DNA of 64,000 nt from Fragum whitleyi (Eukaryota > Mollusca > Bivalvia > Cardiida > Cardiidae): NCBI GenBank assembly GCA_948146395.1, contig OX411551.1, forward strand, positions 46,224,796 through 46,288,795. The letters run 5' to 3'. The translations under genes and the position numbers were made by a program. Positions 11,201 through 22,734 of this stretch are shown here, in pieces. The notes beneath the pieces are model-generated. The model saw only the letters and a list, made by a program, of their open reading frames with translations, did not search any database and was not told the DNA's origin. Each line of letters opens with the position of its first letter. Within the stretch, counting starts at the first letter, position 1.

Positions 11201-12065
11201 AAATTTATAAGACCAAGTGGCAATATCTAAGTTATTCTTATTATACTGCATATTGACAAGCAATTTCTTCTTTTTCGACAATGTTTACCAAATGGTAATG
11301 CAAATTTTAGTAATGGAAAGGCAGTTATTTTTCAAAACTTGACAGATTTGAAATACTTAGTTGTGCCCTTTACAACAGGCCTGAAGGACCTGCAGCTTGA
11401 TCATAGCTACTAGTCCTCCCTAAAATCCACAGCTCTCGGGCCCGAGGACTGGTGTTAGTGTCGATCCCTGTTGTGGGGTAAAATAAAGCAAGATTGGTGT
11501 CTCTTAAAAAATGTGCACTGTGCATCTCCTCAATAAGATCCATTCAACTACAAAGTTTCAAGTAAATAGCATTTATACCTCGGGAGATTAAATGAAAAGA
11601 AGAGTGATTAAAAACAGTGAGTTTACCATTATGATACATGTAATATTACTGGTGTGACAGTTGAATTTAATGTGATACTCCATCAAGAAATTTTGAGGAT
11701 CTACTGGAAAGCATTTAACTTCAATACACTTACCTACATTCAACTACATTTTTTCCAGATCTAACTTAATGTTGTTGTTTTTTCAAGGCTACAGTTGTTA
11801 TCGTCTTCACTCATGTTTTTCTCATGACTCCAAAATATTCAGCAGTTACACTATAAGGTTTATCCCTGTACTATATTTTGAGTTGTATCTGCAATATAAA
11901 AGAAAACTGAAAATGTGCAGGTAAATATATAATAGCTTGCATTTATGGATTTCAATTACAAATATTCTACCATTTGAAAGAATTTTTCTTAGATCTCAAA
12001 GGTCAAAGCTAAAGGTCTAATGATAAAAAGGACTGTTGTAAGTGTGACTACTTCATATTGAAATC
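11201..12065. other. Non-coding, partly eroded repeat units
   Basis: No gene. Phrases such as CAAAGTTTCAAGTAAATAGC (near 11550) look like decayed Helentron repeat units. TTGACAAGCAATTTCTTCTT (near 11252) recurs at about 17955. Confidence 0.4.
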
Positions 12066-12450
12066 GATCTTTAAGAGTCATGTTGGGTATGGCCATCCCA
12101 ACTGTAAAAGCTTGATAAACTAGACTGTCGACTAATACCAAAAACAAGTGCTTGTCAATAATGCTTGTCAATAATGTTAAGTCAATTTCCATCAGCCCAT
12201 AACTGTCAAAACACAAAAGTCAATGAACGGATCATAACCAAAATATCACTTGCACATCTCTACCTGATACTGATCATATCTGTAAAGTTTAATGGAAATC
12301 TGCCTATTAGTTGCTGAGAAACTGAATGGACATATAAAAGCTACAAATGGATGGATGGACCAAAAGATGAACAGGCAGATTACCGACCAACAAGCTGTCT
12401 CCTAATCCCCCCCCCAAACATAGTTTTTTTGGGTACAATACACTGAAGCT
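12066..12450 (+). mobile_element. Decayed Helentron-like remnant
   Basis: A 5'-type palindrome TTGGGTATGGCCATCCCAA, a unit-like phrase ending near 12310, a GGATGGATGG-type tail (12348-12375) and a C-run/T-run hairpin remnant (about 12405-12435) appear in the expected order. Heavily diverged; boundaries uncertain. Confidence 0.4.
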
Positions 12451-15053
12451 AGCAAGAATTAGGGTCTTTAGATACTGCAATTCTTTCTCCTCACTAAGAT
12501 GTATCCACCTGTGAAGCTGAATATTTTGTGAAAGTTCCATGAAAATCTGTCTACAACTGAATGAGGAGATGTGTTAACAAATGGACATACAGAGATAGAA
12601 GATGAACATGTGTCCACCCCTGATGGTGTGTAATAAGACCTGAAATAGTATTTTCATTTTTAATAAATTTGACTGAGTAAGATGACCTTGACATCAAAAT
12701 ATGTGGAATGGAATTGTGAAAGAAACTTTTATGCAATTTTTTGTTGAGCATTGTAACTTGAATAGTGTCCAGGTTATAGAAAAATGTTTAGTTGGTGCAT
12801 CAAGTTTTCATGGACAGTCAGAAAGATGGACAAATAGCATAAAACATTACACCCTTGATCTTTTTATGTGTGGACATGTAGTAAAATAATGAATACAGTG
12901 TCATCATATTCTACTTACAAATTACTTGAACATATCTGTTTTCACAGTGACAATCTTGCATGTATATATGGTACCAGTAATGCTGTTAGGCCTACATGTC
13001 TGAGTGACATTAATCTGAAATGAATATTTTTGTATTTATTCAAAATGATAAAATATCAAGTCTAAATTATAAAATATCACTGAATACTATATCTATTCTT
13101 ATTGATACTAATAAGAGAAAATCTGTTGTGAATTTTACTCAGTTTTGAGTCTATATATGAAAGCCTCCCAATCAGCAAATTTCTAAATACATTTTCTAAT
13201 AAAACTATCAAAAGGGGAGATTATTATTTCTCATATAAAATGCGAAATTGATATTTGATGTTATTTTTGTCAAATTTAATCGAAGAAAGATATTTTTTTC
13301 AAAAATGAGAAAAAAAATCTATATTCTATTTTGTAATTCATAAATTATTTGTCAAATCTATTTCATTTTAATGTATTAATCCTTAATTCTGATGGGTATA
13401 AATACATTTGTTTGGTTTAGCTATGAATGTCTCCTTGTTTATAAATATCTGAAAAATGGCTTGTCCGGTTACTATTACACTTTACCTGTCAGCTACGAAT
13501 TATTTAAGTCATGTTAAGATAGTATTTAGGTGATTTTGGAAATATTATGGAGGTTAATAATTAATTTTGAGGGAAGAAGACATTCTTCACTTTCTTTTCC
13601 TATCATTTTTTTTTTAATGAAAATTCTTCTACAACAAACGAGTACAACAAAGGTGCAGATGATTGTTTTCCAGGCACAAAATCACTACCAATGACCAGTA
13701 AAATACTAACAAGTCATAAATACCTTGATATCATCTGCACTTAAAAACACTATTCACTTGTTAATAACGATTGTGAGGTTTTGAAATGTTTATTTTATTT
13801 AATGGGACATCCAAAGGGTAAGATAAATTTAACAGCTTTGGGAATTCCATGTAATCTAAAAATAGAATCAGTTGACTGTTTGTTCTACGAGAATTCCTGA
13901 CAGCCATTTTGATGGTCATTCCAACGAAAGAATTTCATTTGAAATACGATTTAATGACATTGATTGAGGAATTTATCATTGCTGAAAAGACAAGTAAAGA
14001 ATATTCATTTAATCAAATTTATTCATTTTATTTTTTTTCGTTACGGAATAAGAATTTAAACTGTAGCCAAATATTGCCCAAATCGGCGAAATAGCAAGGT
14101 CAAGTTGAGAACAGAAGTTGCTTATTTTCACTTCAAAAACTTACGTGTTTATTCTCGTTCCGGTTTGTAACTCGTCTTTCGGTTGGATTATGATATTAAT
14201 AGCATAACATAGCCATCTCTTACGGATATTTTTTTATTATTTAGAACTACACAAAATGACCCAACAATCTGACCTCCGTCGTTTGCATCATGGCGCGTGA
14301 TAAGTTTAGCTGTGTAACATTTTCATTGGTTCTTATCAATCACATGACTTAATCTAGACTAGAAATTTTAAACTGGAAATTTCTGTTTACTCCACGGCAT
14401 TAAGAAAATTTCTATTTTACCATTTAAATTCGCTATTTAACAAAATAATACAATAGACAAACTAAAAATGAAAATGGTTAATTGCATGAGAAATAGTTTT
14501 TAACAAATCACATAATATCGTTTATTATTCTGTAATATCTTTTAAGATATTCTTTTGACTTGAAATTGTCCCAACCATAATCAGATAATAAGTAGAGTCG
14601 TGAAATATATCTATGCTAAAGTAACAGATATTGTGGTTGCAGTATGACAGAATTCCTTGCATAAATAAAAAAAATTCTTGTTGTGTTAACAAAAAATATT
14701 TTTAGTGTATATATGTGTTTTTTGTTCTTATTTATTTTTGTCTGTATCTTTTTTTATTGACATTTTCAAGCAATTTGAGAAATATAAAGCTTCATAAGAG
14801 GGAAGAAATGATGCATTTCTTTACACACTCATTACTTTAAGCTTAGGAACGGAATGGTCAACAATGTTCACAAAAGTATATTCATTTTAGGCTCTATATT
14901 TCTGCTTCTGACCTTCTTAATAAACATGTCTTTTGCTACAATTATGTTGTGAATCTGTTGTATTCCTACTTTTTTTAGTGCTTTTATAAAGATTCAGTTT
15001 TATTATATATACATTTTTAAGTTGGCATGTTCACTGAAGTTTCATAAGTTAAA
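12451..15053. other. AT-rich anonymous DNA
   Basis: About 2.6 kb without recognisable genes or elements. One more decayed repeat unit lies near 12480-12560 (minus-strand open frames there are repeat translations). A 61-codon frame at 13909-14094 has no recognised features. CCAAT-like and CACATG sequences near 14315-14350 are not followed by a credible exon. Confidence 0.4.
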
Positions 15054-15262
15054 AAAAAAAAAAACTGAAATTTCACTGAAATTCTAGCCTCATATAGAAA
15101 AAACATTTCACTGAAATTTCAAATTTTTTTGCCAAAATTTCACTGAAATTTCACTGAAATTTGGTCATTTTGCTGAGATTCAGTGATATTTTAACATTTC
15201 ACTGAAATTTCACTGAAATTTGGTGAAATTTCACTGAAATTTCACATCAATTTTCACTGGGG
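15054..15262. repeat. Right terminal array of GTGAAATTTCA motifs
   Basis: Mirror of the left array at 5405-5885: repeated CACTGAAATTTCA units ending at the terminus ATTTTCACTGGGG. Shorter than the left array and preceded by a 13-A run. Confidence 0.8.
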
Positions 15263-15264
15263 AT

Positions 15265-15942
15265 GATTATCAAGAGAAATTAAGCTCGGACATACGCAAA
15301 AATTTAGAAAATGAAATTATCAGAGAACAACTTCTAAACATCCAGGATACAATGTCTTACTTTTAGAAAGAACTGGAGAAAATGCAAGAAAAGTTGGTCG
15401 ATGCAGTAAGATTGTCAGACATAAAAGAGTTAAAATCCTCATTAATCAAAGGACCATTTAATCAAAAATGTGACTTCAACATTATATGCCAAAGAAGCAC
15501 AATTAGCTTCAAATAGTCAAATTTCTGCAAAAGAATGGCAATTCAAAACCTATAAACTTAAGCATACCAATTCACCAAAGCCTAGTAAACGTAAAGTGTT
15601 CATCCTAGGAGAGTCTGCGACCAAGGTGACTAATGCGGACAGATTTTCAGAAAAAACAAACTACATACTAAAGTATTTGATTTTACCTTTAGAATAATTG
15701 TTAAATTCATAAATTATATCTTAGAAAAAAATCACATGCAAACATTTGAAAATAAACAGGTGATTTAATCTGGATTTCTCTTTGTTCTTATTAGTTCTCG
15801 AGTGACCCGACCTTCACAACAACAACATCCAAAACAACAGCAAAAAACTATCAAGGCTTTAGTTACAATGTTTTAGATAATCTACGAGTCTTATTTCCTT
15901 TGCACTGGTTTTGAAACAGGGAAAGGAATAGTAATGAAGAAA
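15265..15942 (+). pseudogene. Broken coiled-coil gene family, block C plus second A and B
   Basis: Block C (15265-15676) reads 33 codons to a TAG (15364), then 49 codons to another (15514), giving a charged heptad-like sequence (starts DYQEKLSSDIRKNLENEI) typical of a coiled coil. After a frameshift a second frame (about 15470-15676) gives a basic stretch, S-P-K-P-S-K-R-K-V-F-I-L-G-E-S. Block A then recurs at 15677-15797 and block B at 15798-15942, so blocks A-B-C seem to have been tandemly duplicated with a period near 820 bp. Stops and frameshifts show it is dead. It may derive from a transposon-encoded coiled-coil protein; that is inference. Confidence 0.6.
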
Positions 15943-16905
15943 GGGGTACTTATTTATTGAAATTTATTTTAGAATCATTTGTCACTTGAATAAATTTGGA
16001 TCTCAGACTTGTCATCTGAAAATTGACATAGTTGAATTGGACAAAACACAACAGATCATACTTATTGGTTCATCTCCAAGCTCAATCACATAGAACCTAT
16101 CTTACCCCAGATTTGAATCCGACAATGTTGTAGATCATCAGTGTAATAAAGACCATATTTTTTTCCCCTATTACAGAGCTATAGTTAAAGGGGCCTGGGG
16201 ATAATTTTGTTTTCAAATTTAATTTATTTGTTTGTCTGTTTGTTTAAATGTGGTTTTACGCCCCGCCCCTTTCATCATTTTTTCAGGCTGGAGTACCATA
16301 ACAATGGATTCCAGGTATTTCTCTCACCAGTACTTCCATTGCTAATGTCAATTAACTATGACAATATGGACTCAACAGATTTTGAAAGCTTTAGCAGGTT
16401 TTCACAGATTATAGAGTCAACAGATTATAGTGCCAATAATGATGGTGTCTTGTATGATGTTTTTATAAGTGACAAATAATACTGTGTATCATTAAGAATA
16501 TATCACAAGAGCACACAGGATGAGCTGTTGGCTTTGTTAAAGGAACTTTCTCCTTTACACAGAACGAAGACTCTACAGGACATACTGCAACATTTGAATT
16601 TGATGGGGGAAAAAGTAGTGCTAACATCATACTTTCCACATACACTATTAATACAAGAAGGATGCCTTACCTGGAGGAACAAAGTTTTTCTGAAATTATC
16701 TGAAAAGCTTGACAGAAACCCAAAAGATGATACAGAACAATATCATATCAACTCAAACTCCTTCTTGCCTCAACAAACTGAAAAATCTAAGTCAAAGACC
16801 AATACATTTTTCTCATCATTCTCAAGAGTTTTAAGACCTTTCTTTAATCCTTTGCTGTTTAATCCCTGCTTTTTACGTGCCTGTGATTTTGAGAAAACAT
16901 TGTAA
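15943..16905 (+). pseudogene. Degenerate coding-like sequence, split by a SINE fragment
   Basis: A frame at about 16034-16200 (LDKTQQIILIGSSPSS, one stop) and another at 16349-16905 (start MSINYDNMDSTDFESF; one stop near 16477, then 125 codons from 16528) have coding-like composition. A second frame over 16520-16690 is also nearly open, so the correct frame is uncertain. Lies directly downstream of the broken coiled-coil family and may be part of the same dead gene. No domain recognised. Confidence 0.3.
16225..16340 (-). mobile_element. Truncated SINE, conserved 3' domain only
   Basis: Carries the GGTTTTACGCC block, AACAATGGATTCC and GGTATTTCTCTCACC shared with the full SINEs at 3.7 and 48.7 kb, plus a TTTG-repeat tail on the left. 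The tRNA-like head is missing. Confidence 0.65.
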
Positions 16906-16906
16906 A

Positions 16907-17940
16907 AACTAGAAAGCCATGAATGGCTTGTGTCGCTCCACAGGCTTGAAATTCTTGTAAAAGCAAATAAAAGTTTTGACTAGATTTTTAGATATTTTGG
17001 GTTCTACTGATGTTGAAAATGATTTTCAAAGTTTCAACTATATAAAATAAAGAGAAATGACCTCCGCCCATAAAGGACATATTTTCATCCAATCAAAATA
17101 TTTTTTCGCTGCATGATAATGGGTCACCCAAAGATCATACCAAAAAAAGTTTGATTGAAATCTATCAGTTACATTCTAAGAAAATGATTTTCAAAGTTTC
17201 CACTATGTAACATATTGAGAAATGACCTCCGCCCATAAAATATATATTTTTCATCTGATCACAATAATTTTTGGTAGACTGATAAAGGGTCACTCAGGGA
17301 ATATTCCAGTGAAATTTGGTTGATATCCGTCCATTACATTCTGAGAAAATGATTTTCAAAATTTCCACTATATAACATATAGAGAAATGACCTCCGCCCA
17401 TAAAATACATATTTTTCATCCAATCACAATTATTTTTACAAGACTGATAAAGGGACACTCAAGGATCATTCACATAAAATTTAGTTGATATCCATCAATT
17501 AGATTCTGAGAAAATGATATTGAAAGTTTTCACTATATAACATATAGAGAAATGACCTCCGCCCATAAAATGCATATTTTCCATCCGATCACAATCATTT
17601 TTGGTAGACTGATAAAGGGTCACCCAAGGATCATTCATGTAAAATTTGATTGGTTTCCATCAGTTAGAATCTGAGAAAACTCACTTTTTACCATATTTGG
17701 AAATAAGCCACGCCCATAAAATCCATGTTTTTCATTGGATCAAAATTTCTTGAACAATTTTGAAAGAGGGTCACCCAAGGATCATTCCTGTGAAGTTTGG
17801 TTGAAATTCATCAAGTAGTTTCTGAGGAGAAGATTTTTAAAGAAAAAGTTTACGACCGGATGCACGGACGCACGGACGGACGCACGACGGACACAACGCC
17901 ATGACAATAGCCCCAGTGGCTTTCAGCCAGTGGAGCTAAT
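16907..17940 (+). mobile_element. Helentron-like element (AAGCCATGAATGGCTT family)
   Basis: The 5' end has a perfect palindrome AAGCCATGAATGGCTT (16914-16929) and subterminal GCTCCAC. Five tandem units about 165 bp apart are marked by ACCTCCGCCCATAAAA (near 17060, 17225, 17390, 17555, 17706). A GGACGCAC-type tail (about 17857-17892) and a 3' hairpin with AGTGGCT and AGCCAGT arms (about 17914-17932) end in GTGGAGC, the inverse of the 5' subterminal motif. The 3' end resembles that at 54390-54421. Confidence 0.85.
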
Positions 17941-17969
17941 AAGAAATTGCTTCTGACAAGCAATTTCTT
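17941..17969. repeat. 29-bp palindrome next to a Helentron 3' end
   Basis: AAGAAATTGCTT and AAGCAATTTCTT are perfect inverted arms separated by CTGAC. Part of it (AAGCAATTTCTTCTT) also occurs near 11259. It may be the 5' or 3' hairpin of another decayed element. Confidence 0.6.
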
Positions 17970-18030
17970 CTTTTTCCACACTATTTTCTACCCTACAGAA
18001 TGGTTATTTTTCAAATTAAATCCACTTTAA

Positions 18031-18288
18031 ATTTTCGTCTGCAAAACCTTTGAATTTGGACAGGTCCAAAATTTTGTAAAACAGGAAAGGGTTAAGATAA
18101 AGATCATATCTCCAAGCAAAAAGAGTTTGAAAGTGAAGATTGGGCCTAGAAACAGTACATACTCACAAATGACTAACCAAATAAAATCCTCAACTCCAAT
18201 TATTGAAGGACATACTAAACAAAATTTAATGCTGTATTGGGATGAAAGTAGGTGCCATGATCCTATTTTATCATGTGAAACTGGATGA
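18031..18288 (+). pseudogene. Open frame truncated by a Helentron-like insertion, 5' piece
   Basis: After a TAA at 18028 the frame stays open for 85 codons (IFVCKTFEFGQVQNFVKQER at its start; lysine-rich, then HTKQNLMLYWDESRCHDP) and stops at 18286 exactly where the next element begins. No start codon of its own in a clear context; a CTACAG acceptor-like site lies at about 17993-17998. The overlapping 133-codon minus-strand frame mainly reflects the repeat and is not favoured. Protein family not recognised; likely the front part of the protein continued at 18573. Confidence 0.4.
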
Positions 18289-18570
18289 ACAAGATGTGTT
18301 TGTGAAACACTAATGCCCCCGTAACAGCAATTTTTTTTCAAAGTTTGACCTTGACAGATGACCTTGGCCTTGTCACATGACCTTGACTTTGGTACCAGCA
18401 GATGCGGATCATTGAGATCTATCATCATGCCAAATTTGAGCTTTGTATGTCAAATACTTTTGGAGAAAGGGCAAAGGTTAAGTTTTCGGACAGACGGATG
18501 GACAGACAGACAGACAGACGAACATAAGTAAAACAATATGCCCCCAATCTCTCGATACGGGAGCATAAAA
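18288..18570 (+). mobile_element. Short Helentron-like element (AACAAGATGTG family)
   Basis: Starts AACAAGATGTGTTTGTGAAA and contains subterminal ATGCCCCCGTAACAG. One repeat unit rich in TGACCTTG is followed by a GACA/GACG tail (about 18481-18522). It ends in a hairpin-like AATCTCTCGATACGGGAGCAT, complementary in inverse to the 5' motif. Near-identical to 43044-43360. Sits inside an open frame. Confidence 0.85.
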
Positions 18571-18572
18571 AT

Positions 18573-18890
18573 TATATGTATATACTCGAAAAAACCCGCC
18601 CAAAAACTGTGTTGCCTGTAGGAAGTAAAGGCCTTAATGATGAGGATAAATTTTCTTTCTTAAAACCAAATGCTAGTCCTAGTCTGAATACTTCACGCAA
18701 AGATTCCCAGTTGAAACCTGTATCAGTTACTTGTGTTTCAAGCTGTACTCAGACAAATGAATGCTCATCTAATACTAAAATGTCCAAGAAGGTTGAGGAG
18801 CAGACAAAACAGATCAAATCCCTCAATGAAAAATTAAAAACAATGAAGGAAACTATTCAGAAAACACGAAGCAATGATAATACAGTCTAA
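18573..18890 (+). pseudogene. Open frame after the Helentron insertion, 3' piece with coiled coil
   Basis: 105 codons from about 18573 to the TAA at 18888 (first ATG 18576, MYILEKTRPKTVLPVG). Serine/asparagine-rich middle, then a Cys-containing VTCVSSCTQTNE segment and a C-terminal helix VEEQTKQIKSLNEKLKTMKE with heptad spacing, i.e. a probable coiled coil. That layout recalls linker and coiled-coil regions of some DNA-transposon proteins (THAP type), but I see no THAP or catalytic domain. Taken with 18031-18288 it is one gene fragment divided by a Helentron-like element. Confidence 0.45.
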
Positions 18891-21800
18891 ACTGTGTGAG
18901 CAGTCACCTGAGAATAGCGGTCAAACTGTCGTATGTGGCCAGCTCAAGTCTGCCTGTGCAAATTTGCTCTTTAAAGTTACTGTGAATAGTTGCCTTTCTG
19001 TAGTATGTGGCCGGCGGTCACCTTTAATTGTCTGAATCGCACCCATTGTATATCCCCTTAAGCAGTCTCGTGAGTTATCAAATTATGACAGGTGTCTGGT
19101 TGATTAACGAAAATCGATAATGTGTCTGGTATGCATTTACCGTGATGCTTACCTTAATCAACACGTCTACTTATTCGTATTGTCTGAGCGCCCGGCATAT
19201 TTTGATTGATAACTGTACAGATTATCAAAATTCTGATTAATTAGCCTATTAAACTTTAAAGCTGCTCTTGCACAGATTGGGAAAATGTGAATTTTAACAT
19301 TTTTCATAAAATCAATCGGAATAAACTACCTCATCATGTTGAAGCCTTTAAAATAACAAGATTCAATCTGGTATTGCATCGAAAGAAAGACCGATATACC
19401 CGAATTTAGGTTAAATTCATTCTGAAAAATAAAGTGACTACTAACGCTAAAAAAATTATTCTTCAATTTCGAGCCAACTATTTTCGCTTGACATTCGGTA
19501 TGATTGTCTTATTCAATCAAAGATTAAGGTTAAAGTTTTTGACAGCTGGAAACTTCATATCAATACAAGCAAAAAATGAAAGGTTATTCACGGAAAATAA
19601 CGATTTTGTAATAAATAGACTAGAAATAAATAGACTGGATACCCTACTGAGCTTGCCACTTCAAAAAAATAAGTTACAAAATTATTGAAATATGTTGTTT
19701 CTAGTGCCAATGCTTTGGGCCATTCTTTAGTCCTATTTATAAGACCCGACATACGTTTTTTTTACATTTTGACTTTTATCGTGTATGTCGGGTCTTATCA
19801 GTTTCCTGTTTGTGTCCATGTGCAAATCCCGATGAAGAAACGGTTCGCTGTTTGGACACAAAATACACATGCTTTAAGAATGAAATGCCAAACAACCTAT
19901 ATATTTATACAAGGAACAATGAAATATGCGTCGAATGCAACAATTTATGAGAAGTGAACTTACCAGATCATTAATTAATCCCTATTGAAACTCAGTAACC
20001 CTCTAAATAATGTTTTCCGCTGTCGAACAATGCCGAACGTTCCAATTAAGTAAACAAAAACAGCACGTGGAAATGGTGGAACCACTGATTGGAATTATTT
20101 CAACCGAAATGTGTATTAAAAATAAAGTCTACACAGTCATTATGTATCACACAAAATTAGGTAAAAGTAACACGATTAAAGGAAAAAAGAATATTTAAAT
20201 TTGGGCTGAATGCGTGGAAAAGAAAATATTAACCTTTTTTTTTTAAATCCATCATTTGTTCTATTCCATTATATATGCCTCGGGCACAAAAAAATGCAAC
20301 TTTAATACCTGTCTGTTTCGATAAGATTCTCTGTTGTTTTAATTCTATTTTACTTACCGATCTACAATCCCTTTTAGTATCTAGTTAAACTGGCCGTTAT
20401 TCCGTAAAAACGGCCCGTAGTTTGGTTTAAAAGGGCCATTAGCTGTTTCTGAAAACTGTAAGAAGGGCCTATTTCTGATTTTGCATTCGTTCAAAACGGC
20501 ACAAGTGTAGTTTTTTAAACAATTATCTCTACGAAAATTACCAAAGCGTTTTTAAATGAAAATTACCAAAATTGATTTGAGTTGAGGTTTTATTCTAATA
20601 TATTCTCATTGTTACGTCTATGCTAGTTTTCGTCATTTTTCTTTCTTCAGAATTTTCCCCTGATATTGTGTGATACATGTATATTTATAGAAATACCTTA
20701 ATACAGTAAGAAAATGAATACTTGGATTGTGAATTTATCCGACTGTTACAATTTCTGACCAAAAAGACTTGTAGAATGCTCTTCTTGTGCTACGATTTAT
20801 TACAATTTTCATAAAAGAAACTAGTCTATAGCTTCGTTGTGCTAGTGATCTGTGCTCTTAAATTATGGCCCTGTAGGTTCTTATCCTATAAAAAACGTAT
20901 TTAAAACTCGTTCATGCATTAAGAATCAGTCCCGGTTTATTTTTTCGCGAGGAGTCGTCTTCTGTGAACTTGAATCACAGAGCCTGACTATACAGAGTCC
21001 ATGCTTGATTAAGTTCCGGGGTGTTTCTTATCATTTACGAAATCGCATTTTAAAATGGTATATGCACATATTTTAGTCCTGGAGTATTTCTTTTCCCAAT
21101 AGAAAACGTTTTGTATCTTTTTGCGAACAAATTTAGTCCCGTATTGTTAGTTAAATTAAAAGAAATCGCTTCAAATGTAATTTCTCAGTACATTTAAATT
21201 TAGTACTGTGTGTTTTCTTACATAACTTATCTTATCCAGATTACTTTTTAGTTTATCATCATCTCTCAACTAAATAAAATTTCTGCGTATTCGGTGCGTA
21301 TGGTTATGTTTTCATATTGCATCTGTAAACAAATGGTGTTTATTTCCCGTATTTGCCAACTTTGATAATTTTGACCATTATCTCAGAATACACCATAAAG
21401 ATGGCACATGGATATAAAGGAACAGTTTAATTATGCACCGTGACAATTTTCCAAGCGTTTGTAAACATTAGATCAGTCTCAATTTTGGACGTCACATATT
21501 CTATCGCTGGAACTCGCCGAAACCTAGAGATCATGAAGAGCCCTTGTGGTAACGAAGGAGTTCCGTGTGGTTATAGGACGTTTTTAAAGATGCTGAAGAC
21601 ATATCGTTTTGTAGAAAAAAAGCTAAACAATTTTATAATTTTTTTTTAAATCACAAGATCGCATGGAGGCCCGCAACCACGTCGTTAAGGCATCACAAAA
21701 TCGCCACACGGACATCGCACGGTCACTGTCGACTTTATGCTTAGAAATCTTTACCACATAATTATTCTACGATCCCCGCATAGGCACCGTTGGGAAAAAA

Positions 21801-22734
21801 GTACAGGAGCCGCATGGTCTAAAGTAGATCTAACATAAGATGACAAATTATACAGTCACCGCGATTACTTTGCGATCTTTGCGATTGACTTATAATCGCT
21901 GCACGTGCACACAATGATTCATGGATGAAAGGGTCATAAAATCCGTTTGGGCACCACACAATTTTGTGAACATATACGCTGTAGATAATGAAATTGTTAG
22001 GTGTCAAAATTAAAAAAAAAACAAAAAAACATAAGCTGCGATATCGTACGGCGTCCGTGGGTTATGTTAACTAGGCTTAGCGAGATATTTCGAAAACGGT
22101 TGAAATAGAGACATACAAATGTAAGGGGTAAACTATTTCTTGGAGATTAAAGATCTTGTTCTGATAATTTCTCTTTTATGTATATTGTCATTTTTTTAAT
22201 TTTCAAGTTTTACAAATTAAGTTTGACGAATAAATAAATTATAGGCTTTAATTGCTTAATGGTAATCAAATTTTAAACAAAGTTACACTATTCTCGTTAT
22301 TCTACCAACAGATGTAAGTTAATCGCATAAACGAACAGCCTTGACACCGTCAAGAAAATTCTACCAAAATATCTTAAGTTATCTTTAAAATCTTATAAAA
22401 AAGATTCTAAAGGACGAACCTTCGAAATAAAACAGGTACTTATAGGTTTAAGACCTCGTCCTGCGCGGACGCCTATAATATATTATAAAACAGATAAATC
22501 TAGGTTTCTTCGGTCGCGTCCATGTCATCAGAACTTATTTCCGAACTCAACCAAATAACGACGAGCTTTTTTCCCGCAATTTATGTCAGTGAAACAATAG
22601 TAGACTGAATATATCGCGAAAATCACAGGGCTTCAGACTCACACGGTTTCATTTTTTTCCAAAGCTAACGAACTTTGGCTTATAATTAAAACGGTTCACA
22701 AATTCGAACATTCTATGTTACTCTTTCTGAATGT
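18891..22734. other. AT-rich anonymous DNA
   Basis: Nearly 4 kb with only short, unrecognised open frames (the longest 90 codons, at 19685-19957). Contains a 16-bp-arm inverted repeat (19739-19798). At 20383-20510 GGCC-containing phrases recur about every 30 bp (ACTGGCCG, ACGGCCCG, AGGGCCAT, AGGGCCTA), which resemble half of an iterated terminus. No gene supported. Confidence 0.45.
19739..19798. repeat. Inverted repeat, 16-bp arms, 28-nt loop
   Basis: ATAAGACCCGACATAC (19739-19754) and its exact complement GTATGTCGGGTCTTAT (19783-19798) enclose a T-rich loop. Could be the two ends of a tiny fold-back element or a transcribed hairpin. Confidence 0.8.

Larger units (their letters stand above)
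5405..15262. mobile_element. Candidate 9.86-kb insertion with iterated inverted termini
   Basis: The left end starts CCCCAGTGAAAAT and the right end stops ATTTTCACTGGGG, a perfect 13-bp inverted pair. Each continues inward into an array of GTGAAATTTCA-type motifs. AT flanks both ends (5403-5404, 15263-15264). The left flank (coiled-coil block B) and right flank (block C) are consecutive in the copy at 31685-31818, where only one AT separates them, so that copy acts as the empty site. No transposase was recognised inside; contents are a Helentron-like element, a LINE-bearing insertion and anonymous AT-rich DNA. An alternative is that a much smaller element made only of the two arrays was later split by other DNA. 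Confidence 0.6.

Noticed and set aside
16207..16479. 90-codon frame as a membrane protein (hydrophobic start)
   Set aside because: The hydrophobic part is the translated TTTG-rich SINE tail and SINE domain.
18027..18428. 133-codon minus-strand frame
   Set aside because: It crosses a Helentron boundary, and its first third equals the repeat translation seen at 43 kb; the plus-strand frame has better composition.
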